From positions 1 through 64,000 of the forward strand of contig JARBJD010000130.1 of the NCBI GenBank assembly GCA_033064195.1: a stretch of 64,000 nucleotides of DNA, given 5' to 3'. The DNA comes from Blattamonas nauphoetae (Eukaryota > Preaxostyla > Oxymonadida). Position numbers and translations under genes: made by a program. Below are positions 51,924 through 61,889 of the stretch, in pieces. Within the stretch, counting starts at the first letter, position 1. Each line of letters begins with the position of its first letter. The notes under the pieces were generated by a model that was not told the DNA's origin, did no database searches, and saw only the letters and a list, made by a program, of their open reading frames with translations.

Positions 51924-54900
51924 TTATTTGATTTGATAATCAGTTGCTTTCAGTCCATGAATGAATGGAGGACACGATTCATTGTCAAGCACGATTGCCT
52001 TCAGGTGAATTCCACTGAGACTGAGTTTCTGCTGTTGTATTTTGGCTATCTCAAATCCATTGGTGTCAGCGTCAGATTGAACTCTTCTTGTCTGGAAGTT
52101 CAGTGTTGTAGTCACAGTTTTCTCTCCACTAAGACACTTCTCATAGTCGTTACTTGTGATATTTGTTTTCTTTAGTGACACTCCTTTGATCTTGCATTTC
52201 TCATCTAGTGAGTAACACTTTGGTGCAAGGCAGATCATCTGTTCACCTTCCTTCTCAATCGCTAGTCCCAACAGCTTCTTCTCATCATCAACTCCCTTTT
52301 CGGGATTGGGAAACCATTCATATTTGTGTTCATCATAAAATTCCTTGTCAGCAATCACATGTTCAAATTGTTGATGGATTCCAGCATTCGGATCTCCACT
52401 AATTGCCCAATATGCAGAGTCAGTGTCTCCCTCACAGAAGTGAATCTTGTTCATGTCTAGGCATTTGTACATGAAATTGTAGATGAAAGTCAGATACCAG
52501 AACTTGGCATTGTCGAGTGTGAACACTGCTTCTTGCAGACATGTTTTGCATGATGCTTTCTCTCTGTCTTCAATCACAATGTAGTTATCCTCATTGATCT
52601 CTCTTGTTGCCACGAATCCTTTCATCATTTGCTCCAAGTATGTTCTCTTCTCATTGCAGATTGTGATTGAGTTGTACTTCTCAGTGTTCATTCCATCATA
52701 TCCGTAACTTCCATTCAAGTTGGTCTTACAGAATTGTTCCTTTCCCTTGTTTCCAACCTTCATTGCTTCTATTCGATCATTCATAAATGAAGTCACAAAT
52801 GGTTCAAATCCAGTATGTCTCGAGAATACCATCACAGTCTTGATGTCGTCGACGATGAAGTGACAGTAGTCGATGAGGAACCACAGATAGTATGTCGAAA
52901 AGAACATATACTGATCGTGTGTGCTCAAGAGTTGGGTCAGCTTTCTTTGTTTGTCATCAGTCTTCAATCCATGTTTCTTCATCAACGAATATGTCTTCTC
53001 TCCAATGTTCTCTTGTGTTGTATTGACCACTATGTTTCTGAAGATTGGTGGGAAGTTAACGAAATCATTTATGTATTTCTCATCGATGTGTCCTTTCAAC
53101 TCTGCAACGAACAATGTCTTCTGATTCTTGTTCTCGATGATCTCCCGACATTCTTTATCTCCCGTTGCTGTGTACAAACATCTTCCTGGCATGTACATTC
53201 TATGTTTTGTGTATGGATTGTTCTGGTTCTTGATTGATGAGAATGCACTTGGATAGAGAGAATTGAAATCAACACCGCAGATATGAGTCATTTTATGTTC
53301 AGTTTCTTTTGACAAGACCTTTTCGTCTTCGTATGAGAAGTGATTGATTGGAGTCACGTCTTTGATGTTCTGTCGATGCTGTACATTCGACAATCCACCA
53401 GTCACTGCTGCTCTCAACTTGTGATATGTTTGCTCGTGTGTCAGAGTCATTGGTAATGATTTCCAGATGCAGTACTTCTTCAGTTGAATTCTCAATCTTG
53501 TTAGATGTTCATCATGGTCTGACTTGTAGGTGTTGCAGTAATCACAGCATATCTTCACATTCTCTTTTGAATGACCTTTTGCATTGTCGATTCTGTCTAA
53601 TGTTGGTCGTACGGCTTGAGAGAAGTGACACTTGCAGATATAGCACACTCTCTTGCATTGTTGAACAAACCAGTCGTAGTCTGCTTCAGTGACATTGTTG
53701 GTGGTAATGCGATGAGCAATCTGGTCTTGATAAATGTACGATGCAACCTTGTACTTCCAGTATTGTTTCGTGATCTTGATTGGTCCAGATTCGTCACATT
53801 CGTTGTAGTCAGCATCAATATCGAAGTCCTTGTAGGCACAGGCATACTTGATTGCAGAAGCATTTGCTGACAATGAGAGATTGTGCAACATGTCCACTCT
53901 GTATTTGAATTGTAGATCGATCAGATTATCAAGTGGTGCAATCATGCATTCGACGTCTCTGATGTTGTAGAACTTGAGGTAATCCCATCTGTTCTTGAAT
54001 CCTTGCTTGTTCCAATCATCAAGATACAATTGGTAATCGGTGTCGGACATTACACTATTGTTCAGACTGGAAGAGAATTCATATTTGGAGAATGGTTCTT
54101 GTTTACTCAGCACTGCATCGTAGTCTGATGAATCAAAAGATTCGTAAGCGAAGAATGATTTCTGAAGTGTTGTATTTCCTCCAAATGCTTTGACTGCATT
54201 ATCCAAAGTCATTGGTCCTGTGTATGACATCATGTCGATGAACCGAAGGACCTGTTGGGTTTTCTCATGTCTGATCAAAACTTGTTTGTACTTTGTTGTA
54301 GATCCAAGAAAACTCACCACTTTCCAATAGAGATATTGGGTGGTGGGTGAGTAGTTGATAAGAATAAGTGTAGGGAAATTGGTGGCATAGGCAAGGGTGA
54401 TTGGGCATAGGTGAAAAGATAGGTGAGGGAAAACGAGTGAAGAGACAAGGATGATTGGGCATTGAGGAAGAGATTGGGAGGGGTGAAGGAGGCATTGATG
54501 TTGGGATATTGATGTTGGGATATTGATGTTGGGATATTGATGTTGGGATATTGATGTTGGGATATTGATGTTGGGATATTGATGTTGGGATATTGATGTT
54601 GGGATATTGATGTTGGGATATTGATGTTGGGATATTGATGTGGGGATATTGATGTTGGGATATTGATGTTGGGATATTGATGTGGGGATATTGATGTTGG
54701 GATATTGATGTGGGGATATTGATGTTGGGATATTGATGTTGGGATATTGATGTTGGGATATTGATGAGTGGCATGGTTGAGGGGGCATTGATGAGTGGGG
54801 CATGGATGTTGAAATACGTGACATGAGTGTATATGAGGGTGGTGAAGAGACATTGTTGAGGGGGGCATTGTTGAGTGGCATTGTTGAGGTGGCATTGTTG

Positions 54901-57900
54901 TGAGGGCATTGATGTTGAGATACGTGAAATAAGTGTGTATGTGGGTTGGTGAGGAGACATGATTGTGTGGACATTGATTTGTGGGCATTGATGGGGGATG
55001 CAGGGGTGTTGGGAATTGATGGATGAATACAAAGGCGATTGACTGGCCTAGGTGGCCTAGGTGGATCGCGAAATCAAATTGGTTTTTATTTTTGGAGGTC
55101 CACGGGTCCACAAGTCCACATGTCCACATCGAGTAAAAAAATAATGGAAATATCTTTTTTGGGTTTTTCTTTTTTTGCTCGTTGCCGTCATATTACATAA
55201 ATTATATATGTGGACTTTTATATTTTGATGTTACAATTTTCTCCATTTAACTTAGGTCATTGATAAAAGAGAATAGCACACTTGCAAAGATCGTCTGTTC
55301 TTTTGCTCATTGCTGTCATATTACATAAATTATATATGTGGACTTTTATATTTTGATGCTACAATTCTCTCTATATAACTTAGGTCAGTATAAAAAAGAA
55401 AAGATAAAGATTGTATATAAACATCAGTATAAGGCCATTTCTGAGCTTCTGTGGACTTGTGGACTTGTGGACCCGTGGACCTCCAAAAATAAAAACCAAT
55501 TTGATTTCGCGATCCACCTAGGCCACCTAGGCCAGTCAATCGCCTTTGTATTCATCCATCAATTCCCAACACCCCTGCATCCCCCATCAATGCCCACAAA
55601 TCAATGTCCACACAATCATGTCTCCTCACCAACCCACATACACACTTATTTCACGTATCTCAACATCAATGCCCTCACAACAATGCCACCTCAACAATGC
55701 CACTCAACAATGCCCCCCTCAACAATGTCTCTTCACCACCCTCATATACACTCATGTCACGTATTTCAACATCCATGCCCCACTCATCAATGCCCCCTCA
55801 ACCATGCCACTCATCAATATCCCAACATCAATATCCCAACATCAATATCCCAACATCAATATCCCCACATCAATATCCCAACATCAATATCCCAACATCA
55901 ATATCCCAACATCAATATCCCAACATCAATATCCCCACATCAATATCCCAACATCAATGCCTCCTTCACCCCTCCCAATCTCTTCCTCAATGCCCAATCA
56001 TCCTTGTCTCTTCACTCATTTTCCCTCACCTATCTTTTCACCGATGCCCAATCACCCTTGCCTATGCCACCAATTTCCCTACACTTATTCTTATCAACTA
56101 CTCACCCACCACCCAATATCTCTTCCAATCCTTGTCAACGAGATCACGAAAGATGAGATTGATGTCAAATCTAGAACTGTTGAATCCAATCACACTGACT
56201 TCATTCTGAGAGGGAATTTCAGGATCATCGTACAGGTTATCATCTCGTACCGTCTCAGCATATTTGAAGAGTTGTCTGATCCATTGCTTCACAAAGTCCT
56301 TTCCATCTCGAAGATCAAAGTAGATTGACTTCACTCCTGATTTTGTTTTGATTGCTGAAGCAACAGAGAGAGGTTTCAAGTGTGAGATCAGCTGAGTATT
56401 ATCATCAGAGAACAAGTTGTCAAGAATGAGATCTTCCATTGTTTCAAAGTCATACGCGATGTAGTATTGTGTTGGTTTGAATTCGTCTTGTCTATTATGT
56501 GCCATCAGAAATTCATTTGTTCTGTTGTTGAGAATATGTGGAACATCCGGCCTTGGCGTTTTATCAAGTGAGATCTTCTTCACATGTTTTCCATCAAGCT
56601 CTTTACACTCAGCGAGATGCTTCTTACAATCTCTGCTGTAGTTTTTATTCTTCACTTGGAATCCTCTCGATTGACAATAGGGACAAAGTTAATATGCAGT
56701 TAATTTCTCAGGATCGATGATGTACATCACATGAACGAGGGTTGCCGTCAGTGGAATCATTAGAAGTGGAAGAACTCTTGCATCATCATTGTCGTTGACA
56801 TACGACTGACTTCGGAAATATCGCTTCTTGTCTTCGTCGTACTCATAGATGTGAACTGTGATGTTGAATTCAAGCATTGCTTTCTCAATCTCACTAGCAA
56901 TATCAAATCCAGGATTCTTCTGAAGATGTGGTGTCAATTGTCGAGATTTGAGTTGTGAAAGCTTCATCCATTGTGCGAACAATCGATAAGCTTCACTGTT
57001 TCTCATATTGATGGAGATTTTCTTCTTTGGAACCTCAGGAAGAGTGAGGATCGATAGTGCTTGAAAGAAGCAGATATTGTACTCAGAATCGACGTACCGA
57101 ACGTTGTATGTTGTTATGTGTTCAGTGAGAATTGTTTTCGCTTTTCCTGCGACTGGGAATCGATAGACTCCAACCAGAATTGAGTGGAATGCAATGAACA
57201 TTGTCTTCGTATCCATTAGTGTTCTCTCTTGTGATTCTTTGATCAGATTGATTGCATACTTGGAATACTCATTGATGTCTGCTTCACTTCTAATAACAGT
57301 TGGGAAACTCTTTGATGTGTTCTCCAGTTCAGGTCTGAAATCATTGTACAGTGTCTCATCTTTGTCTTTTCTCTCAACAATCTTTCCGAAGTCAATGCTG
57401 ATTTTGAATGGTCGATCCTTCTCTTTGTCGTACACAGCTCTAATGAAGGTTGTGATTTCTTCAACATTCTTCAGATGGTTGTGAAAGTACAGCTGATATG
57501 GTTTTCCATTGTCTTCAACCTTCTCGACCTCATTCTTTTTGAACTTCTTTCGTGCATTTGTCAGACATTCGTTGAAGGCAAGTTTGTCTCTTGGTTCAGC
57601 AAGTAAGATGCATTCATTGAATCCATTGAATTCCTTCACTTTCCTTGATTCCATCTGTTCATTCTTCTTTTGAATGATCAACAGATTCTTCATCCAATGG
57701 TCCATCAGTTTCTCTTCAATTGATTTCAGTTTCCTCGTGATCTTGAACACTTGCTTTTTCAATTCAGTTTCGTTCACTCTTGGATTTACTTTCATGTCAA
57801 CGATGATAATATTGTGATCCTCTTCATTCATCATTGAATTGTTTATCAGTTCATTCTGTCTCTGCATGGCTTGTTGTTGTTCAATCTGTCGTCGGTGTCT

Positions 57901-58131
57901 CACTTCATTCAGGAATTTCGGAATGTAGGTGGTATTGAGTTGTCCGGTTGGATTAGGATTTCGATATCCAACATCTGGGTGTTGAAGCATTGCCAGGAGA
58001 AATGAATAGTGATGTTGCTTGTTTGGGCTGTCAGGTTTGTATGTTCGACCATCAGTAAATGCGAATTGAGTGTTTGGAAATAGTTCTCTAACTTCTCTGA
58101 TTTGTTCCTTCCCTTTCCAGAGTTGTGTCAT
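51924..58131 (-). pseudogene. P2 DNA polymerase B, interrupted by a foldback element
   Basis: Homologous along its length to the P1 polymerase. In order: the N-terminal region (start 58131), exonuclease I (YDFETME, near 56450) and II (NSSRFD, near 56160); then, beyond the insertion, exonuclease III (YNIRD), the HNH-like cluster (CYICKCHF ... LDRIDN ... CCDYCN, near 53535-53665), motif A (DFNSLYPS, near 53260), motif B (NLNGSYGYDG, near 52700) and motif C (GDTDSAYW, near 52410). The foldback at 54329-56123 sits between exonuclease motifs II and III. Apart from the insertion it looks broken in about one place. Confidence 0.9.
54329..56123. mobile_element. 1.8-kb foldback element inside the P2 polymerase
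   Basis: Ends AGAGATATTGGGTGGTGGGT and its inverse. The direct repeat TCCAAT flanks it (54323-54328 and 56124-56129), while P1 has this word once at the matching place, proving the insertion and a 6-bp duplication. The arms (about 54329-55127 and 55447-56123) differ in the number of copies of a 14-bp unit, GATGTTGGGATATT: about 19 left and 10 right. The centre holds two direct copies of about 90 bp (55178-55266 and 55306-55393). No gene. A 6-bp duplication with AG...CT ends is what Polinton integrases leave, so it may use that enzyme; this is inference. Confidence 0.88.
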
Positions 58132-58174
58132 TAACTACGAATTAAAAAAATAAAAAATAAAAAAAGTTGAGTGA

Positions 58175-58561
58175 TTATTTTGGCTTCCTCAAATGTGGCT
58201 TCTTCTTTGCTTTCAGCCAGGAATCTAGTCGCACTTTGAAAACTTCAGATCCACCAATTTCTCGATATGTGAATGGAGTCAGAACCTGCTTGTACTCACC
58301 AACGAGCTCACAGTTGTACTTCTTCAGTTCATTCTCCACAAACGATTGAGTGTAGTGTCGACGTTGTGACATGTGTGGTCTGTTTCCTTGATTCCACAAC
58401 TTTGGTTTTATTCTCCATTCAACACCTTCATGGACATAGATGACTGGGATATTATGTCTGACATACTCAGAGACAAGTTCACAGTTCTCTTCTATCATTG
58501 ACTGAATCAAAGCTTGCTTGGCATCTGTTCGACGTCGTTCGTATGTAGTAATCACTGTTGT
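58175..58561 (-). CDS. P2 small two-repeat protein
   Basis: Start at 58561 in TATAAAATG after a T-rich box, inside the right terminal repeat. Repeat 1 reads NCELVSEYVRHNIPVIYVHE, VEWRIKPKLWNQGNRPH; repeat 2 reads NCELVGEYKQV, FKVRLDSWLKAKKKPHLRK. Very similar to the copies at 3603-3992 and 61489-61851. The other P2 end carries its first half. Lies 44 bp upstream of the polymerase start. Open in this copy. Function unknown. Confidence 0.75.
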   Translation of the reverse strand, partial: TTVITTYERRRTDAKQALIQSMIEENCELVSEYVRHNIPVIYVHEGVEWRIKPKLWNQGNRPHMSQRRHYTQSFVENELKKYNCELVGEYKQVLTPFTYREIGGSEVFKVRLDSWLKAKKKPHLRKPK

Positions 58562-58659
58562 CATTTTATACAAATTAAAAAATCAAAAAAAAAACATAAA
58601 TGAAATGTGAAGTGAGGTGTTGGAACTTTTTATTCCTTGTTCCTTGATTCTTCCTTGTT
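58283..58659 (-). repeat. P2 right terminal inverted repeat
   Basis: Inverted match to 41576-41942. Carries the 5' half of the small gene and its T-rich start motif. Confidence 0.88.
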
Positions 58660-59500
58660 TACCATGGGTTGGCATGTCCTCCCCCAAAAACCCGTGTCCT
58701 ATGATAGGACACGGGTTTTTGGCGCTTATTTAGGCGATGAGAGGGTTCTGTTCGAAAACGCACGTAGATGATGAGATTCGATGTGTATCATCAATTCAAC
58801 TATACATGGCTGACCTGACCATAAATTCCTAAAATCATGAAATCCGACTGACAGTCACTGACTTGAGTTTTTTTTTAATTATGGGTCGGATCTCGGAGAA
58901 ATTGAAGTTTTTCCGATGATCTAGATCTTCCATCTATGAGTAAAAAAGTGATATATTGTCGGTCAAAATAGTCGTAATACCTGTTTTTATGCATAACTAC
59001 TGAAATTTGGCTCTTTTGTTGAATTGACCCAACTATGTGGGTGGATCTGCCACTGACTGTCAGTCAAATTTCACTGACATGAGCGTTTTTCTCAATGTAT
59101 AGTGTGTTTTCGAAAGTATGAATTGAAAAATATCGTAGAGTGAAGTGAGAAGAATGTGTGGTCACAACAAGCCAGTTAGAATTCACCATAGTTGTCGAGA
59201 AAAAGGCTCATGCCAGTGTTTTTTGGGTACAGTCAGTGGACGATTGGCGAAACGATTCCTGTGTTTCATCAATGAAGGTCAAAATGAGAAACAGAAACTT
59301 TTAAATTGCAATGATTCGATGTCTTTCGCAAGTAGAGACCTTGTTTCGAAATGCGCGAAACGTTTCGAAACAGAATGGGTTGTTTCGTAATGATACGAGT
59401 AAAGGGTTTGATCAAATCAACAAAAAGTTCCCACTCACTCAGTTTATTTCGATCTCTCCTCTCTGCATCTTCAACTACATAACACGAACCATCACGGAAA
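58660..59500. other. Region between P2 and the DDE transposase
   Basis: Contains the hairpin at 58684-58722 and CTGAC/GTCAG-type inverted words (CTGACAGTCACTGACTTGAG near 58848 and CTGACTGTCAGTCAAATTTC near 59053). Possibly the left flank of the transposon whose gene follows. No gene seen. Confidence 0.4.
58684..58722. repeat. Perfect 18-bp inverted repeat hairpin
   Basis: CCAAAAACCCGTGTCCTA, then TGA, then its exact inverse. Sits 25 bp outside the P2 right end. Confidence 0.85.
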
Positions 59501-59510
59501 AAATCCAGAG

Positions 59511-60554
59511 ATGCCCAAACTACCTCGACCTAGAAATTTGGAGGAAGCTCTAAACAGGTCCGAAAACATTGCGAGAAATAGACAACGAGTCCGCCAACAG
59601 TACGAAAATGATCGACGTCAACGAGTACAAACGATTCTGGAATATCTAAAGTCAACTGCACAAAATCCCAACAATCTCTGTCTTCGGCAGACCGGCTTCA
59701 CGGAGGAAGGCTTACAATCAATCATCGCTATAGTAGATCATCTGCCCCGTTCTAGAATCGGACGACCCTCGATTATAAAAAACACAGCCGATCAAATTTT
59801 CCTCGTTCTTTCCTTTTTCCATACGGCATCATTTCATGTAGTCTACATGAGCACGATGCATTTGGTTAAAGGCGAGAGTACTGTCTGGCGTGTTTTGTGG
59901 CAGACAATCGAATACCTAAATGCAATTCTCACCCCAGCCCTCCTAACTCAAACAAGAGATCGCGATCCAGCCATACCCGATATTGCTCTCGTGTTTGATT
60001 GCACGGTTGTCAGAATACCGGTTCCACGAGACCAAACTCGACCGGTTGATACTCATTATTCAGGCAAACACAAGTTTCATTGCGTCAAATGGAATTGTGG
60101 CGTCAACGTTGTGACAGGACGATGCGCCACAATTTCGCGTCCAGCTGAAGGTGCAGTTCACGATTGGATGGTCCATCAAACACACTGGCCAGAAATTACT
60201 CGAATCCTCGGAGAGGAAAGATACATGGCCGATTCAGCTTACGTGGGGGGACGTGCTCTTCACAACGCGATCATCACTGATGCACAAGACGATGGCGAAC
60301 ACACAACTGATAGAGTGATTGTGGAACGCTTTTTTGGGCGACTTAAGAGCCTCTTTCGTATTTTGCAGGGCACTTGGAAACACACCATGGCCAAGCTGTA
60401 TTCCGTGTTCCATCTCTGCGTCCTTCTCACAAATCACCACATTACCCTCCACCCTCTCACAAGACAAGATGAAGGAGTCGAAGAAGAGATATTCCAAGCA
60501 GAAATCGCTCTCGATCTTCAGAGACGTGGACCTGTTCAAGTAGACCCTCAATAA
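59511..60554 (+). CDS. DDE_Tnp_4-type transposase (Harbinger/ISL2EU-like), 347 aa
   Basis: An open gene. A basic N-terminal coil (RNRQRVRQQYENDRRQRVQT) and a helical domain precede an RNase H-like core: VFDCTVVRIPVPRD (first Asp, about residue 163), YSGKHKFHCVKWNCGVN, GAVHDWMVH, RYMADSAYVGG (second Asp, about 243) and RVIVERFFGRLKSLFRIL (Glu, about 275). This spacing and the YSGKHK...HD pattern are typical of DDE_Tnp_4. All three acidic residues are present, so it may be active. It lies between P2 and the truncated P3. Terminal repeats of its own element could not be fixed. Confidence 0.8.
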   Translation: MPKLPRPRNLEEALNRSENIARNRQRVRQQYENDRRQRVQTILEYLKSTAQNPNNLCLRQTGFTEEGLQSIIAIVDHLPRSRIGRPSIIKNTADQIFLVLSFFHTASFHVVYMSTMHLVKGESTVWRVLWQTIEYLNAILTPALLTQTRDRDPAIPDIALVFDCTVVRIPVPRDQTRPVDTHYSGKHKFHCVKWNCGVNVVTGRCATISRPAEGAVHDWMVHQTHWPEITRILGEERYMADSAYVGGRALHNAIITDAQDDGEHTTDRVIVERFFGRLKSLFRILQGTWKHTMAKLYSVFHLCVLLTNHHITLHPLTRQDEGVEEEIFQAEIALDLQRRGPVQVDPQ

Positions 60555-60599
60555 CTCGTCAAATCAGTCACTTTTGTTGTTCAATTCCTCTTCCCTTCC

Positions 60600-61445
60600 T
60601 TTTTTGATCACTGTTGGGAAACTCTTTGATGTATTCTCCAGTTCAGGTCTGAAATCATTGTACAGTGTCTCATCTTTGTCTTTTCTCTCAACAATCTTTC
60701 CGAAGTCAATACTGATCTTGAAGGGACGATCCTTCTCTTTGTCGTACACTGCTTTGATGAATGTTGTGATTTCCTCAACGTTCTTCAGATGATTGTGGAA
60801 GTACAGCTGATACGGTTTTCCATTGTCTTCAACCTTCTCGACCTCATTCTTTTTGAACTTCTTTCGTGCATTTGTCAGACATTCATTGAAGGAAAGTTTG
60901 TCTCTTGGTTCAGCAAGTAAGATGCATTCATTGAATCCATCAAATTGCTTCACTTTCCTTGATTCCATCTGCTCATTTTTCTTTTGAATGATCAACAGAT
61001 TCTTCATCCAATGGTCCATCAGTTTCTCTTCTATCGACTTCAGTTTCCTCGTGATCTTGAACACTTGCTTCTTCAGTTCAGTTTCGTTCACTCTTGGATT
61101 TGCTTTCATGTCAATGATGATTACGTTTTTGTCCTCTTCATTCATCAATGCATTGTTATTCTGTTCATTCTGTTTCTGAATGAATTGAGCTTGTTCCATC
61201 TGTCGTTGGTTTCTAACTTCTTGAAGGAATTTTGGAATTAAATTGATATTAAGATATGCTGTTGGATTAGGATTTCGATATCCAACATCTGGGTGTTGAA
61301 GCATTGCCAGGAGAAATGAATAGTGATGTTGCTTGTTTGGGCTGTCAGGTTTGTATGTTCGACCATCAGTAAATGCGAATTGAGTGTTTGGAAATAGTTC
61401 TCTAACCTCTCTAATTTGTTCCTTCACTTTCCAGAGTGTTGACAT
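60600..61445 (-). pseudogene. P3 polymerase B, N-terminal part only
   Basis: About 280 residues closely matching the P2 polymerase N-terminus (VRELFPNTQFAFTDGRTY, then EEKLMDHWMKNLLIIQKKNE). The start lies in a TAGTAAATG motif after T-rich boxes. It contains none of the exonuclease or polymerase motifs. A truncated fossil. Confidence 0.85.
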
Positions 61446-61488
61446 TTACTACGAATTAAAAAAATAAAAAATAAAATTAGTTGAGTGA

Positions 61489-61851
61489 TTATTTTGACTT
61501 CCTTAAATGTGGCTTCTTCTTTGCCTTTAGCCATGAATCTAGTCGCACTTTGAAAACTTCAGATCCACCAATCACTCGATATGTGAATGGAGTCAGCACT
61601 TGCTTGTACTCACCAACGAGCTCACAGTTGTACTTCCTCAGTTCATTTTCCACAAATGATTGAGTGAAGTGTCGACGTTGTGACATGTGTGGTCTGTTTC
61701 CTTGATTCCACAACTTTGGTTTAATCCTCCACTCAACATCTTCATGGACATAGATTACTGGTTCTGTGCTCCGGACATACTCAGAAACAAGTTCACAGTT
61801 CTCTTTCTTCATTGATTCAATCAACTTTTCTCTCGGGTTCATTTTATACAA
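61489..61851 (-). CDS. P3 small two-repeat protein, about 115 aa
   Basis: Start most likely at 61839 in TATAAAATG. Same two repeats as the P1 and P2 copies: NCELVSEYVR with VEWRIKPKLWNQGNRPHMSQ, then NCELVGEYKQV with FKVRLDSWLKAKKKPHLRK. Lies 44 bp upstream of the P3 polymerase start. Open. Confidence 0.72.
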   Translation of the reverse strand: MYKMNPREKLIESMKKENCELVSEYVRSTEPVIYVHEDVEWRIKPKLWNQGNRPHMSQRRHFTQSFVENELRKYNCELVGEYKQVLTPFTYRVIGGSEVFKVRLDSWLKAKKKPHLRKSK

Positions 61852-61889
61852 AATAAAAAAGTCAAAACAATTTTAGAAACAATGAAATT

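Larger units (their letters stand above)
41576..58659. mobile_element. Polinton (Maverick) copy P2, both ends present
   Basis: A 17.1-kb element (about 15.3 kb without the inserted foldback). Terminal inverted repeats are 41576-41942 and 58283-58659, beginning AACAAGGAAGAATCAAGG and containing the small-gene start. Core Polinton genes are present: capsid-like genes, packaging ATPase, rve-type integrase and protein-primed polymerase B. Most genes are on the minus strand with gaps of 20-60 bp; the ATPase is on the plus strand. No clear 6-bp target duplication at the borders (TGGCAC left, TACCAT right). The polymerase carries an inserted foldback, and several structural genes look broken, perhaps four to eight breaks in all, so this copy is defective but not old. 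Confidence 0.93.

Noticed and set aside
54265-55129. Apparent fusion of the repeat-rich frame with the Polinton polymerase
   Set aside because: The open frame merely runs from the inserted foldback into the polymerase; the P1 homologue lacks this sequence.
55338-56328. Frames of about 260 codons rich in NINIPTSISQHQ-type repeats
   Set aside because: These are translations of the 14-bp units in the foldback arm and appear on the other arm in inverse; not a protein.
41570-58665. A 6-bp target duplication for P2
   Set aside because: TGGCAC and TACCAT differ; the true ends may lie slightly outside the matched repeats.
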